Notes under the pieces: model-generated
Seen by the model: the letters and a program-made list of their open reading frames with translations, nothing else
Told to the model about the DNA's origin: nothing
The model's database searches: none
Shown here: positions 7,710 through 17,248 of the stretch, one piece after another
How positions within the stretch are numbered: position 1 is the first letter of the stretch
Layout of the letters: the number at the start of each line of letters is the position of its first letter
NCBI GenBank assembly: GCA_017509245.1
Contig: JAFWQC010000025.1
Span: 1-64,000, forward strand
DNA: 64,000 bases
Source: Clostridiales bacterium
Lineage (GTDB): Bacteria > Bacillota > Clostridia > Saccharofermentanales > Saccharofermentanaceae
Reading direction: 5' to 3'
Made by a program: the position numbers and the translations under genes

Positions 7710-10700
7710 TCTGTTCAACGTAGATGCTGATAAATATTCAGATTTAAAAGAACTTAGAGTTTTAAAGGTTGATATCTACAAGGCAAAGGCCTCTATCAAC
7801 ATCGTTCTCGGCGGTGTTGACACTTTGAAGAACGGCAAAAGCCTTGTTGCTCTTGTTGATGAGCTGGAGCATGATTTCGGCACAAAGGTCAACTTCACAT
7901 TCAATGATATCGATGATGTGAATCTGCCCGTTGTATACGACCAGATAGCAGGGCTCATCAAGTACTATGTAAGAAGAGATAATTCCGGCGGTATAAAAGA
8001 CGTATCGGAGTTTATCTATTTGCGTGCCGATACCGACTACGACAGCGGCGATGTTCCCGGATATATAACTTATATCGAGGTTTCATCCGGGTGGTCGAGG
8101 ATGCTTAGCGAAGCTGAGCGTGACGGCCTCAAAAAGGCTGTCAGCGATGCCAGCAGCATCTTAACAGGTGACGGCATTAGAGGTAAGTTTGAGATCTTGA
8201 ACAGTGAGCCGGATATTCCCGGCACGGACACTTCTCTTGAGGATGATGTTCTCCGTGCCATTGAAGACGGGCGTTTTGAAGTATATCAGGAAGAACCCGC
8301 AGCCGAACAGCCTAAGAAAAGTGCTAAGAAAAAGAAGGATGAGAAATCATCTGATCCTGAGGTCAAGGCCGGCAAGGATTCCTGGGCATTTAAGGCAGAA
8401 CAGGTCAGGAAGGAAGCCAAGCAGGAGGATAAACAGTCCTTTTACAAAGCTAAGGAGAATGCCGAGAACCAGCTTTACGGCCGCGTAAAGAAACAGGCTA
8501 CTTTCATGAAGATAGCTGATCTTACGGTCGGCTGCTTTGATGTAAACATCGCAGGTGACATCTCTTTTAATGATGATTCTTTCAAGCTCGCGAAAACAGG
8601 TAAGAGCGTCATCGTTAAGTTCATATGTCTTGACGATACGGACGGTATTGCCTGCATTGCTTTCTTAAAGCCTGATGAGGCTGACAGCTTCCAGAAAGAA
8701 TTCGGCAAGGGCGGTTTTATCGGCATTCAGGGAAATGTCGAGAATGATTCCTTCACAGGTGACAAGACTTTAAGAGTGTCCGGTTTCTACAGTGCGGAAA
8801 AGCCGCCGAAAAGGAAGGATAAGGCAGAGCGTAAGAGAGTTGAGCTTCATGTTCACACCAAGATGAGTGAGAGTGACGCTACGACAGATCCTGCTGATCT
8901 TATAAAGCTCGCTGCACAGTTCGGACACACTGCTTGTGCGGTTACAGACCACGGTGTAGTTCAGGCATTTCCGCATGTTTTCGAGGCCGCCAAAGGCGTA
9001 AACAAAAAGCGTAAGGATACGGGTGAGGCTCCTCTCAAATGTATCCTTGGTTGTGAAGGGTATCTTGTTGATGACGGTCCTACGGTTTTCTATAACCTTC
9101 CTTATGATGTAAAGAACGATAAGATCAAACCTTCTGATGTTGATGACGATGCGTCCTTGAACTTTATTGAGAAGCCTAAGTCTGTAGGTTCGTTCGTTTC
9201 CATCGTCATTAACCGAAATGGTGATGATGCTCTGCGTGACACATTTACGTCTGTGTGTGCTTCGAAGTTCAGACTTAAGGGTTATAAGGCTGTTAAGCCG
9301 GAAGACGAGGGTGAATCAGACCAGGATGCAATGGAATTCGCTTCTCACGATATCGATAAGTCTCTTTGGAATCCGGATGAGATCCCGGAAGAACTTACTG
9401 ACGAGAATATCAGCGTAAAGCCTTTGGAACCGCATGCTCCTTTAGGCACTGCATGTAATGTCGAACTCGATATTAATGGTGAGTATGCTGACGGTAGTGA
9501 TGAAGTAATTCCTGAAGATGTTATTTTCGAGCATGTTGCCGATTTCCACGCGGAATTCGGAGATGCCATTTATCCGGGTTCCGGTGAGCCTTGCGATTCG
9601 TATTTTGCCATGGGTGAATTATTGGAATTCATTGGCGATTCTTATGTGACAGGTCCTGATCTGTTCACAACATTGGCGTTCCTGAGACGTGCAGGATATG
9701 GCATTAACATTGAGGATCACAAGTATTACAGATATAAGTTCCTTATGCCTGCCACTTCGGATGAAGATATCCTTGAGACGTTCTACAAGAATGAATTTAA
9801 GAGCCTCGATGAGGCTTTAAGCAGCAAGGGAGCACAATTTGTTTATACCCCTGACGGCGGTATATTCGATGAAATGTTCTCTTTGTGTTATAAATCAGCA
9901 TCTTTGCTTGCTTCATGTCTTAAGGATGCCGGTACTGTGGATGCGCTTAAGATCAACTATTCTTCCGGGCATCTTACTCCTGAGAAGATCAAATCAACAA
10001 AGAAGAACGGACCATTCTCTGACGCTCCTACATACCACATAATCTATCTTGTCCGTTCGAATATGGGCCTTTATAACCTTTACCATATCGTATCTGAATC
10101 ACAGATTCATTATTATTCGAGAAGGCCGAGAACACCCAAGAGCCTTTTGAAGTATTTCAAGTCCGGCATTATCGTCGGCGGTGCGTGTGAGCGCGGAGAG
10201 ATCTATAGATACGTGATCTCATCTTATAAGAAACTCGGTAAGGACAGGAATGCCACAAGGGAATTCCTTAAGACTGATGTGAAGTTCCGGAAGATACTTG
10301 ATCTCTACGATTACGTTGAGATCCAGCCTCTTTGCAATAACGTATTCCTTTCAAGGCAGGATCCGGCGAAGTCTGATACCGGACCGGTCGCTATGACTGA
10401 AGCGGATATACAGGTTATCAATGAACTTCTTGTTGAGACAGCTGACGATCACGGAATGATGTGCTGTGCAACTACGGACTCTCATTTCTTAAACAAAGAA
10501 GACGGACGTTACCGTAAGTATATGCTCATGAGCATGGGGTTCAGTGATGCCGAGATGCAGAGCGACCTGTATTTCAGAACGACAGATGAGATGCTTAATG
10601 AATTCAAGTATCTCGGGGAAGAGAAGGCGATGGAGGTAGTTGTAGACAACACCAATAAAATCGCAGACCTGATCGAGTTCGGCATCAAGCCGTTCCCTGA

Positions 10701-12624
10701 CGGATCTTATCCTCCTCAGATCGCAAGAGCTGCTGCCGATGTAAGAGATATCGCATATACAAGAGCTAACCGTATGTACCGTCATAAAGGGGTTCTTAAT
10801 GAGGTCGTAAAGGCAAGACTCGACAGAGAGCTTAAATCGATCATCGGTAACGGTTATGCGATCATGTACTACATCGCATACAGACTGGTTAAGAAATCCA
10901 ATAACGACGGTTACGTTGTAGGATCAAGAGGTTCTGTCGGTTCTTCGTTTGCCGCAACCATGTGCGGTATTTCGGAAGTTAACCCTTTGCCTCCTCATTA
11001 CAGATGTCCTAAGTGTAATTACGCGGAGTTTGATAATACCGGTGTTTATGGTTCGGGTTATGACCTGCCGCCGAAGAATTGTCCTGAGTGCGGCGAAAAG
11101 CTCATTCCCGACGGACAGGATATTCCTTTCGAGACGTTCCTTGGTTTCCATGGCGACAAGCAGCCGGATATTGACCTTAACTTCTCAGGTGAATACCAGC
11201 CCAGGGCACACGCATATGTAGGCGTTCTCTTCGGCGGAACACATACTTTCAAAGCCGGAACGATCGGTGCATATCAGGATAAGAACGCATATGGCGTATG
11301 CCGCAAGATCTGTGAAGAGAAGGGTGAACCCTTTACACAGGCACATCTTGCTTTCATGGCAAGAGACATAATCGGTGTTAAGCGTACGACATCACAGCAT
11401 CCCGGAGGCATCGTCGTTATTGCAAAGGAGATGGATATCTATGAATTCACGCCTATCCAGTTCCCGGCAAATAAGACGGACTGCGGAATAATTACTACAC
11501 ACTTTGACTTCCGTGCCATGCACGATACTATCTTAAAGCTTGATATATTAGGGCATGCAGATCCTACGGTATTGAGAATGTTAAGTGATATCACAAACGT
11601 TACGATAACTGATATACCGATCCCTGATGAGAAGGTAATGAGTCTTCTTACGGGTACTGATGCTCTGGGTTTCCCTATAGAGGCTACAGACGCAGGTTCG
11701 GCTACTTTAGGTCTTTCTGAGCTCGGCACCAACATGGCACGCGGCATGATCAAGGAGACAAAGCCTACAAGATTCTACGATCTCGTTCAGCTCATGGGAC
11801 TTTCACACGGTACGGATGTATGGACGGGCAATGCGCAGGATCTCATCAGGAGCGGAACATGTGATCTTAACTCGGTAATCGGATGCCGTGACTCCATAAT
11901 GACGAGCCTTATTTACTGGGGACTTCCCAATAAGGATGCCTTCGATATCATGGAAGGCGTTCGTAAAGGTAAGGTAGCTGCGGGCAAGGTGGAGAAATGG
12001 CCGCTATATGTTGAAGAAATGAAGAAATGCGGTGTTCCTGACTGGTATATCGAATCCTGTCAGAAAATAAAGTACATGTTCCCTAAGGCTCATGCTGCAG
12101 CTTATGCTATCAGTACGTTGAGAGTTGCCTGGTTTAAGGTCTACTTCCCGGAAGAATATTATTGCTCTTTCTTTACACATAGAGGTGAAGGACTGTTTAA
12201 TGCCGATGACATGTGCAACGGTCCCGAAAAGGTTAAGAAGAGAAGGATCGAGCTTGCTGATGAGATGCATGCAAAGGGCGATCCGAATACCAAGCTCAAG
12301 TATTACTTCTATGAGCTTGTTGAGGAGATGTATGCAAGAGGCATTACATTTGCCCCTATCACGCTTGAGGATTCTCTCGGAACCAAATTTTCAAAAGCAG
12401 GTCCTAAACTTATCAGACCTCCGTTCTGCGCTATAAGCAGTGTTTCGCCTGCAAACGGTGAAGCTATCGAAAAGGCGCGTTCCGAAGGCCCGTTCAAGAA
12501 CCGTGACGATTTCATGAGAAGGACCGGAGTAGGACAATCTGTTACACAGAAGCTTCTGGAATATGGTGGAATCCTTGATGATCTCCCCGAAAGTGCCCAG
12601 ATTAATCTTTTCGATCTGATGTGA
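7681..12624 (+). CDS. polC: DNA polymerase III PolC-type, exonuclease site apparently inactive
   Basis: Gram-positive replicative polymerase alpha subunit. In order: N-terminal domains (about 1-200), a Lys/Glu-rich linker (about 205-262), an OB-fold (about 275-375), a split PHP domain (HVH at 390-392, D423-H424, E459; second half near 770-860), and the polymerase core with GSRGSVGSSF (1081-1090), two CxxC zinc pairs and catalytic D1163/D1165 in PDIDLNFSGE. The exonuclease insert (about 500-740) keeps the fold, but the motif I acidic pair is V509/N511, the motif II Asp is T664, and no motif III His is seen. An acidic insertion of roughly 60 residues lies near 535-610. At 1647 residues it exceeds the usual ~1430-1450. 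The start is a TTG overlapping ispG; no upstream in-frame alternative exists after the stop at 7672. Confidence 0.95.
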   Translation: MEKKSVNLLDLFNVDADKYSDLKELRVLKVDIYKAKASINIVLGGVDTLKNGKSLVALVDELEHDFGTKVNFTFNDIDDVNLPVVYDQIAGLIKYYVRRDNSGGIKDVSEFIYLRADTDYDSGDVPGYITYIEVSSGWSRMLSEAERDGLKKAVSDASSILTGDGIRGKFEILNSEPDIPGTDTSLEDDVLRAIEDGRFEVYQEEPAAEQPKKSAKKKKDEKSSDPEVKAGKDSWAFKAEQVRKEAKQEDKQSFYKAKENAENQLYGRVKKQATFMKIADLTVGCFDVNIAGDISFNDDSFKLAKTGKSVIVKFICLDDTDGIACIAFLKPDEADSFQKEFGKGGFIGIQGNVENDSFTGDKTLRVSGFYSAEKPPKRKDKAERKRVELHVHTKMSESDATTDPADLIKLAAQFGHTACAVTDHGVVQAFPHVFEAAKGVNKKRKDTGEAPLKCILGCEGYLVDDGPTVFYNLPYDVKNDKIKPSDVDDDASLNFIEKPKSVGSFVSIVINRNGDDALRDTFTSVCASKFRLKGYKAVKPEDEGESDQDAMEFASHDIDKSLWNPDEIPEELTDENISVKPLEPHAPLGTACNVELDINGEYADGSDEVIPEDVIFEHVADFHAEFGDAIYPGSGEPCDSYFAMGELLEFIGDSYVTGPDLFTTLAFLRRAGYGINIEDHKYYRYKFLMPATSDEDILETFYKNEFKSLDEALSSKGAQFVYTPDGGIFDEMFSLCYKSASLLASCLKDAGTVDALKINYSSGHLTPEKIKSTKKNGPFSDAPTYHIIYLVRSNMGLYNLYHIVSESQIHYYSRRPRTPKSLLKYFKSGIIVGGACERGEIYRYVISSYKKLGKDRNATREFLKTDVKFRKILDLYDYVEIQPLCNNVFLSRQDPAKSDTGPVAMTEADIQVINELLVETADDHGMMCCATTDSHFLNKEDGRYRKYMLMSMGFSDAEMQSDLYFRTTDEMLNEFKYLGEEKAMEVVVDNTNKIADLIEFGIKPFPDGSYPPQIARAAADVRDIAYTRANRMYRHKGVLNEVVKARLDRELKSIIGNGYAIMYYIAYRLVKKSNNDGYVVGSRGSVGSSFAATMCGISEVNPLPPHYRCPKCNYAEFDNTGVYGSGYDLPPKNCPECGEKLIPDGQDIPFETFLGFHGDKQPDIDLNFSGEYQPRAHAYVGVLFGGTHTFKAGTIGAYQDKNAYGVCRKICEEKGEPFTQAHLAFMARDIIGVKRTTSQHPGGIVVIAKEMDIYEFTPIQFPANKTDCGIITTHFDFRAMHDTILKLDILGHADPTVLRMLSDITNVTITDIPIPDEKVMSLLTGTDALGFPIEATDAGSATLGLSELGTNMARGMIKETKPTRFYDLVQLMGLSHGTDVWTGNAQDLIRSGTCDLNSVIGCRDSIMTSLIYWGLPNKDAFDIMEGVRKGKVAAGKVEKWPLYVEEMKKCGVPDWYIESCQKIKYMFPKAHAAAYAISTLRVAWFKVYFPEEYYCSFFTHRGEGLFNADDMCNGPEKVKKRRIELADEMHAKGDPNTKLKYYFYELVEEMYARGITFAPITLEDSLGTKFSKAGPKLIRPPFCAISSVSPANGEAIEKARSEGPFKNRDDFMRRTGVGQSVTQKLLEYGGILDDLPESAQINLFDLM

Positions 12625-12634
12625 GGTAAGCTCA

Positions 12635-14899
12635 ATGTATTGCAGCGTTATCCTTAGAGGTTCGGTAAGACAGACAGATATCCTGTTCACTTACCGTGTG
12701 CCTGAATCTTTAGAGTCTGAAGTTTTTAAGGGCTCTCTTGTTTCAGTGCCTCTCGGCAAAGGTGATTCTCAAAGATGCGCTGTGGTGGTGGAGATCACTG
12801 ATTCATTCGATGGAGATCCAAATAAGGTCAAGGATATCAGTTCTGTTATATCCTCGATGCCGGTACTTAAGCCTGATCAGTTAGCTCTTATCGATAAGAT
12901 AAGTGACAGATTCAACTGTACCAGGGGCGATGTTGTTGAACTGATGGTGCCTTCGTGTGTTGTTAATCACAAAAATCCCGTTGAAGTGTTTGCCGAACTC
13001 GTATCAGAGCAGACCGCAAAAGAAGTTCTTGAGAGCGAGACATTAAGGTCAGCTGCTCACATCAATATACTTGAGTATCTTTTAGAGCGCGGCAAGTGTA
13101 CCAGAAAAGAACTCATGGCATCTTTATCCTGTTCAAGTGCGCAGGTTAAAGCGCTTGAAGATAAGGGTCTAATAAGGCTTGTAAAAGAGTTATCTGGTTC
13201 GGAAAGTTCGGTGATATCGCTAGATGAAGATATTCCGGAAGGAAAATTCACCGAGGAATACGATCTTGTTGATGAACAGAAAAATGCAATAGATCAGATC
13301 CTCAAGGGCATAGATGAGAAAAAGAGCGCGACATTCCTTTTGTTCGGAATAACGGGAAGCGGCAAGACAGAAGTCTATCTTAACTGCGCCAAGAAGGTAA
13401 TAGCAGAAGGCGGAAGTGTCATTTACATGGTGCCTGAGATCTCACTTACTCCTCAGACGATCAACTGGATCAAGGGAAGGCTCGGAGACAGTGTTGCCGT
13501 TCTTCACAGCAGGCTTACGGATAAGCAGCGTTATGAACAATGGAATAACATAAGGACCGGCAGGGCTAAGGTTATCGTCGGGCCGAGGAGCGGTGTTTTC
13601 GCGCCCGCGGAAAACCTAAGACTGATAATCCTGGATGAAGAACATGACGGTTCTTATAAAGCCGAATCTCATCCGAGATATTCGGCAAGAGATATTGCAA
13701 GAATGCGTTCACAGCTTACCGGGTGTGCCGTCGTTCTTGGTTCGGCAACACCTTCGGTTGAGAGTTTTTACGCTGCACAGGCAGGCGCATATAAACTTTT
13801 GGAACTTAAATCCAGAGCAAGACAGGAGGCATCTCTTCCGGAGATCATCCCTGTTGATATGAAGGAACAGGTAAAGCTCGGAAGCGGCGACATGCTGTCA
13901 CTTCCTTTGAGACAGGCTATGTCTGTTGCTTTTTCGGAGAATAAACAGGTAATACTTCTTCTTAACAGAAGAGGCTTTTCAAGGACTCTTGTCTGCGAAT
14001 CCTGCGGTGAACCTGTTACGTGCAAAAATTGTTCTGTTGCTATGACACTGCATAACAACAGACGCAACGGAACGCAGAGCCTTATTTGCCATTACTGCGG
14101 ATACACGATCCCTTCTTATGAAGTGAAGTGCGGTTATTGCGGCGGCAGCCGTTTTACGAGGGCCGGCTTCGGGACTCAGCAGCTGGAGGAATTCCTTCAT
14201 CAGGTATTTCCTCATGAGAAGGTCTTAAGGATGGATCAGGATTCTACGATGACTCCCGGTGCGCATAAGGAGATCATTGAGAAGTTCGCCAACAAGGAAG
14301 CATCGATTCTGATCGGAACACAGATGATCGCCAAAGGCCTTGATTTTCCTGATTGTACGGTCGTCGGCGTATTGGGTGCCGATCTTATGCTTGCTTCTTC
14401 GTCATTTAAGGCGTCGGAAAGAGCTTTTCAGCTTATAACCCAGGCTGCCGGAAGGGCAGGAAGGGGGGAGCATCCCGGCAAAGTGTTTATTCAGAGTTAC
14501 AGACCTGACCAGCCTTTGTTTAAGTTCGCATGCACCCAGAATTACAGGGCTTTCTATGAACAGGAGATAGAATACAGGCAAAAGCTTAAACTCCCTCCGT
14601 TTAAGGCAGTAGGTGAGATCGTGTTGTCATTGCCTGATGAGGATCTTTTAACAAAACGGTCAAATGAACTTGCAAGATATCTTAATGAGTTCCTTGGTTA
14701 CCAGGATAAGAAATACCAGTTTGAAATGTATGGACCGATGCCTTGCGTCATATATGAACTTCGCGGAAGATACAGGATGTCATTTGTGATCAAGGCGTGC
14801 AATAAATCGGCCATTAACGGGGTGTTCAAAAGACTTATTCAGGATTTTGACCATGTTAAGTATCCGATGTCTTTTGATAACGACCCGCAGGACAGTTAA
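12635..14899 (+). CDS. priA: Primosomal protein N' (replication restart helicase PriA)
   Basis: Superfamily 2 3'-5' helicase that recognises stalled forks and reloads the replicative helicase. The N-terminal 3'BD/winged-helix part is followed by Walker A GITGSGKT (238-245), the DEEH box in LIILDEEHDGSYK, and a zinc-binding region with paired CxxC motifs (CESCGEPVTCKNC, then CHYC and CGYC) inserted in the helicase core. The motif QAAGRAGRG marks helicase motif VI. The 754-residue length is typical. ATG 12635 lies 10 bases after the polC stop with GAGG at 12624-12627, so it is likely co-transcribed. Confidence 0.95.
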   Translation: MYCSVILRGSVRQTDILFTYRVPESLESEVFKGSLVSVPLGKGDSQRCAVVVEITDSFDGDPNKVKDISSVISSMPVLKPDQLALIDKISDRFNCTRGDVVELMVPSCVVNHKNPVEVFAELVSEQTAKEVLESETLRSAAHINILEYLLERGKCTRKELMASLSCSSAQVKALEDKGLIRLVKELSGSESSVISLDEDIPEGKFTEEYDLVDEQKNAIDQILKGIDEKKSATFLLFGITGSGKTEVYLNCAKKVIAEGGSVIYMVPEISLTPQTINWIKGRLGDSVAVLHSRLTDKQRYEQWNNIRTGRAKVIVGPRSGVFAPAENLRLIILDEEHDGSYKAESHPRYSARDIARMRSQLTGCAVVLGSATPSVESFYAAQAGAYKLLELKSRARQEASLPEIIPVDMKEQVKLGSGDMLSLPLRQAMSVAFSENKQVILLLNRRGFSRTLVCESCGEPVTCKNCSVAMTLHNNRRNGTQSLICHYCGYTIPSYEVKCGYCGGSRFTRAGFGTQQLEEFLHQVFPHEKVLRMDQDSTMTPGAHKEIIEKFANKEASILIGTQMIAKGLDFPDCTVVGVLGADLMLASSSFKASERAFQLITQAAGRAGRGEHPGKVFIQSYRPDQPLFKFACTQNYRAFYEQEIEYRQKLKLPPFKAVGEIVLSLPDEDLLTKRSNELARYLNEFLGYQDKKYQFEMYGPMPCVIYELRGRYRMSFVIKACNKSAINGVFKRLIQDFDHVKYPMSFDNDPQDS

Positions 14900-14923
14900 A
14901 AAGCCTGAAATGTACGCTCCTGA

Positions 14924-14937
14924 TGTACATATGTACA
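14924..14937. promoter_or_regulatory. 14-bp perfect palindrome upstream of dapA
   Basis: TGTACATATGTACA is self-complementary over its full length and lies just upstream of the proposed dapA promoter. A further TGTAC half-site is at about 14911. The position fits a dimeric regulator site, but no regulator is implied by the sequence and it could also be chance. Confidence 0.35.
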
Positions 14938-14952
14938 CCCCAGAAGTATAAA

Positions 14953-14982
14953 TTGACTATTTATAATATAAGGTGTTAGAAT
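14953..14982 (+). promoter_or_regulatory. Likely dapA promoter
   Basis: TTGACT at 14953-14958 and TAGAAT at 14977-14982 are separated by 18 bases, a plausible vegetative promoter for the dapA-dapB-yajC unit. A TATAAT at 14962-14967 is too close to the TTGACT to pair with it. Confidence 0.5.
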
Positions 14983-15050
14983 TCACTAGTCAGAATGCGC
15001 TCATTAGCATTTTAACCTCGATTTTTTGAATATATTTTGGAGGCATTTTT

Positions 15051-15959
15051 ATGTCCAAGCCTGTATTTGTCGGTGCCGGTGTTGCTATCGTTACCCCGTT
15101 CTTTGAAGACGGTGGAATCAATTTCGATGAACTCAAGAGACTTATCGAATTCCAGATCTCCGAAGGCATAGATTCTATCGTAATCTGCGGATCCACCGGT
15201 GAAGCTGCCACGATGACTGAAGAAGAGCATGTGGCTGCGATCAAGTTTGCTGTTGATACTGTTGCAGGACGCGTTCCCGTAATTGCAGGAACGGGTTCCA
15301 ATGATACAGCTTTCGGTATCGAGCTTACAAAAAAAGCTTATGAACTTGGTGCTGATGCTGCTCTGCTTGTTACACCTTATTACAACAAGTGCACTCAGGA
15401 AGGACTTTTCCGCCACTATGCGAAGATCGCAGAGGCAGTACCGGAGCTTCCTATTATCCTTTATAACGTTCCTTCAAGAACTAACGTTAACATCGGACCT
15501 GAGCTCTTAAAGAGACTTTCCGTTTATGAGAACATTATCGGCGTCAAGGAATGCAACTTCGGTCAGGTTCCTGAGATCTACAGCCTTTGCGGTGACAGAT
15601 ATGCACTTTATTCCGGTGAGGACGGACTTGCTGTTCCGATGCTCTCACTCGGCGCTAAGGGTGTTATTTCCGTTATTGCCAATATCATGCCTAAGGAAAC
15701 ATCTAAGATGATCCATGACTATATTGACGGCAATACCGAAGCCGCAAGAGAAGCCCAGATCGGTTTCATCCCGCTCGTAAAGGCTATGTTCTGCGAAGTT
15801 AACCCCATTCCTGTTAAGGAAGCTATGAATATTCTCGGCTGGAACGCAGGTCCCTGCAGACTTCCTCTCTGCGAGATGAGCAAGGCTAACCACGATAAGG
15901 TCGTTGAAGTTCTTAAGGGTTACGATACATCTGCAATGGATAGTTTCCTTGCTAGATAA
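15051..15959 (+). CDS. dapA: 4-hydroxy-tetrahydrodipicolinate synthase
   Basis: Condenses pyruvate with aspartate semialdehyde, the first committed step of the diaminopimelate/lysine branch that feeds peptidoglycan. Visible motifs are GSTGEAATMTEEEH, GTGSNDT, the YYNKCTQEGLFRHY segment, YNVPSRTNV and the Schiff-base lysine in GVKECN. Its 302 residues match the TIM-barrel family. ATG 15051 follows a TTGGAGG ribosome binding site. dapB lies 20 bases downstream. The leader is short and shows no lysine riboswitch. Confidence 0.96.
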   Translation: MSKPVFVGAGVAIVTPFFEDGGINFDELKRLIEFQISEGIDSIVICGSTGEAATMTEEEHVAAIKFAVDTVAGRVPVIAGTGSNDTAFGIELTKKAYELGADAALLVTPYYNKCTQEGLFRHYAKIAEAVPELPIILYNVPSRTNVNIGPELLKRLSVYENIIGVKECNFGQVPEIYSLCGDRYALYSGEDGLAVPMLSLGAKGVISVIANIMPKETSKMIHDYIDGNTEAAREAQIGFIPLVKAMFCEVNPIPVKEAMNILGWNAGPCRLPLCEMSKANHDKVVEVLKGYDTSAMDSFLAR

Positions 15960-15979
15960 TCAGCAGATTGGAGAGTTAA

Positions 15980-16747
15980 ATGGTTAAGATTTTTCTAAAC
16001 GGTTGTTGCGGCAGAATGGGTAAAGCCATTGCCGATCTGTGCTATCACAACGCTGAATACCAGATCGTTGCAGGCGGTGATATCGTCACAAATGATTCGC
16101 TTTATTTCCCCGTATACACCAGCCTCAATGAATGCACTGAAGATTTTGATGTCATCATCGATTTTTCGAATGCAAAAGCTGTTCCTGCGATCCTTGAGTT
16201 TGCATTAAGCCGCAAGAAGCCTTTTATCTGCTGCACAACAGCTCTTTCTGATGAGACTGTTGCAAGTATCCTTGAGGCTTCAGAGAAGATAGCTGTGTTT
16301 AAGTCAGCTAACATGAGCCTTGGAATCAACATGATGGTCGAACTCTGCAAAAAGGCTACAAAGATCCTTTATCCTGAATTTGATATTGAGATCGTTGAGG
16401 CTCATCACAACAGAAAGCTTGATGCTCCTTCCGGCACAGCAATGATGATCGCTTCTGCAATCGATCAGGAGATCTCTGATAATGTTGAATATGTTTATGA
16501 CAGACACAGCGTTAATAAGGCAAGATCCAAGAACGAGATCGGCATATCTTCAATAAGAGGCGGAAACATCGTAGGTGAGCACAGCGCAATGTTCATCAGT
16601 GATGAAGAGATACTTACTATCAGCCACAGCGCACAGACAAGAGATGTTTTCGCGAAGGGTGCGCTTACTGCAGCAAAGTTCATGTCAGGCAAAGAAAAGG
16701 GTTACTACACGATGTCTGACGTTATAGCTCAATATACCGGCGAATAA
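15980..16747 (+). CDS. dapB: 4-hydroxy-tetrahydrodipicolinate reductase
   Basis: NAD(P)H-dependent reductase following DapA in lysine/diaminopimelate synthesis. The N-terminal nucleotide-binding motif GCCGRMGKAI has a Cys pair where many homologues have Gly-Ala. The substrate-binding signature EAHHNRKLDAPSGTA is intact. Length (255) is normal. GGAGAG precedes the ATG. It sits between dapA and yajC in the same direction. Confidence 0.95.
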   Translation: MVKIFLNGCCGRMGKAIADLCYHNAEYQIVAGGDIVTNDSLYFPVYTSLNECTEDFDVIIDFSNAKAVPAILEFALSRKKPFICCTTALSDETVASILEASEKIAVFKSANMSLGINMMVELCKKATKILYPEFDIEIVEAHHNRKLDAPSGTAMMIASAIDQEISDNVEYVYDRHSVNKARSKNEIGISSIRGGNIVGEHSAMFISDEEILTISHSAQTRDVFAKGALTAAKFMSGKEKGYYTMSDVIAQYTGE

Positions 16748-16765
16748 TTTTAGGAGGAAATATAA

Positions 16766-17179
16766 ATGTTTTTTTTAGACGACACAGGTGCTACGACTGA
16801 AATGATGGGCGGCGGAGAGATCATGGGATCTTTCGCATCTTTCGCTATTCTTATTCTTCTGTTCATTGTCATGTATTTTGTCATGATCAGACCTCAGCGT
16901 AAGAAGGATAAGGAACTTAAAGAGCAAATGAGCCATCTTTGCGTTGGTGACAAGGTTGTTACCATCGGCGGACTTGTAGGCTTTGTAGCTAACATCAAGG
17001 ATAATGAGATCACGATCTCAACATCTGCTGCAAATACTCTTGTTACTTTCACAAAGAGCGCTATCCAGGCTGTTTACAAGCGTGACCAGCTCAATCCTGA
17101 CGGATCCCTTAAGAAGTTTGAAGAGTCTGAAAAGACTGGTTTCTTCGGCAAGAAGAAGGAAAAGAAGACAGAAGAGTAA
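16766..17179 (+). CDS. yajC: Preprotein translocase accessory subunit YajC
   Basis: Small single-pass membrane protein that associates with SecDF-YidC. A polar N-terminus of about 18 residues precedes one hydrophobic segment (about 20-40) ending in the hallmark MIRPQRKKDKE, then a soluble domain with VGDKVVTIGGLVG. The Lys/Glu-rich C-terminal tail makes it 137 residues, slightly long. A strong AGGAGG ribosome binding site precedes the ATG. secD/secF are not next to it here; a terminator and dnaG follow. Confidence 0.92.
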   Translation: MFFLDDTGATTEMMGGGEIMGSFASFAILILLFIVMYFVMIRPQRKKDKELKEQMSHLCVGDKVVTIGGLVGFVANIKDNEITISTSAANTLVTFTKSAIQAVYKRDQLNPDGSLKKFEESEKTGFFGKKKEKKTEE

Positions 17180-17204
17180 CAGCACTATTAACGGCTGTTT
17201 ATAC

Positions 17205-17229
17205 GGGCCCGGTCATCCGGGCCTTTTAA
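17205..17229 (+). terminator. Rho-independent terminator after yajC
   Basis: GC-rich 7-bp stem GGCCCGG / CCGGGCC (17206-17212 with 17217-17223), TCAT loop, then TTTTAATT. It ends the dapA-dapB-yajC unit. Confidence 0.8.
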
Positions 17230-17248
17230 TTAAAGACAGAGGCTATCC

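Noticed and set aside
14953..14967. TTGACT with TATAAT as a promoter
   Set aside because: The two boxes are only 3 nt apart; TAGAAT at 14977 has proper spacing.
14901..15050. Lysine riboswitch before dapA
   Set aside because: The interval is too short for the ~170-nt element and shows none of its conserved helices; a normal promoter and a palindrome fit better.
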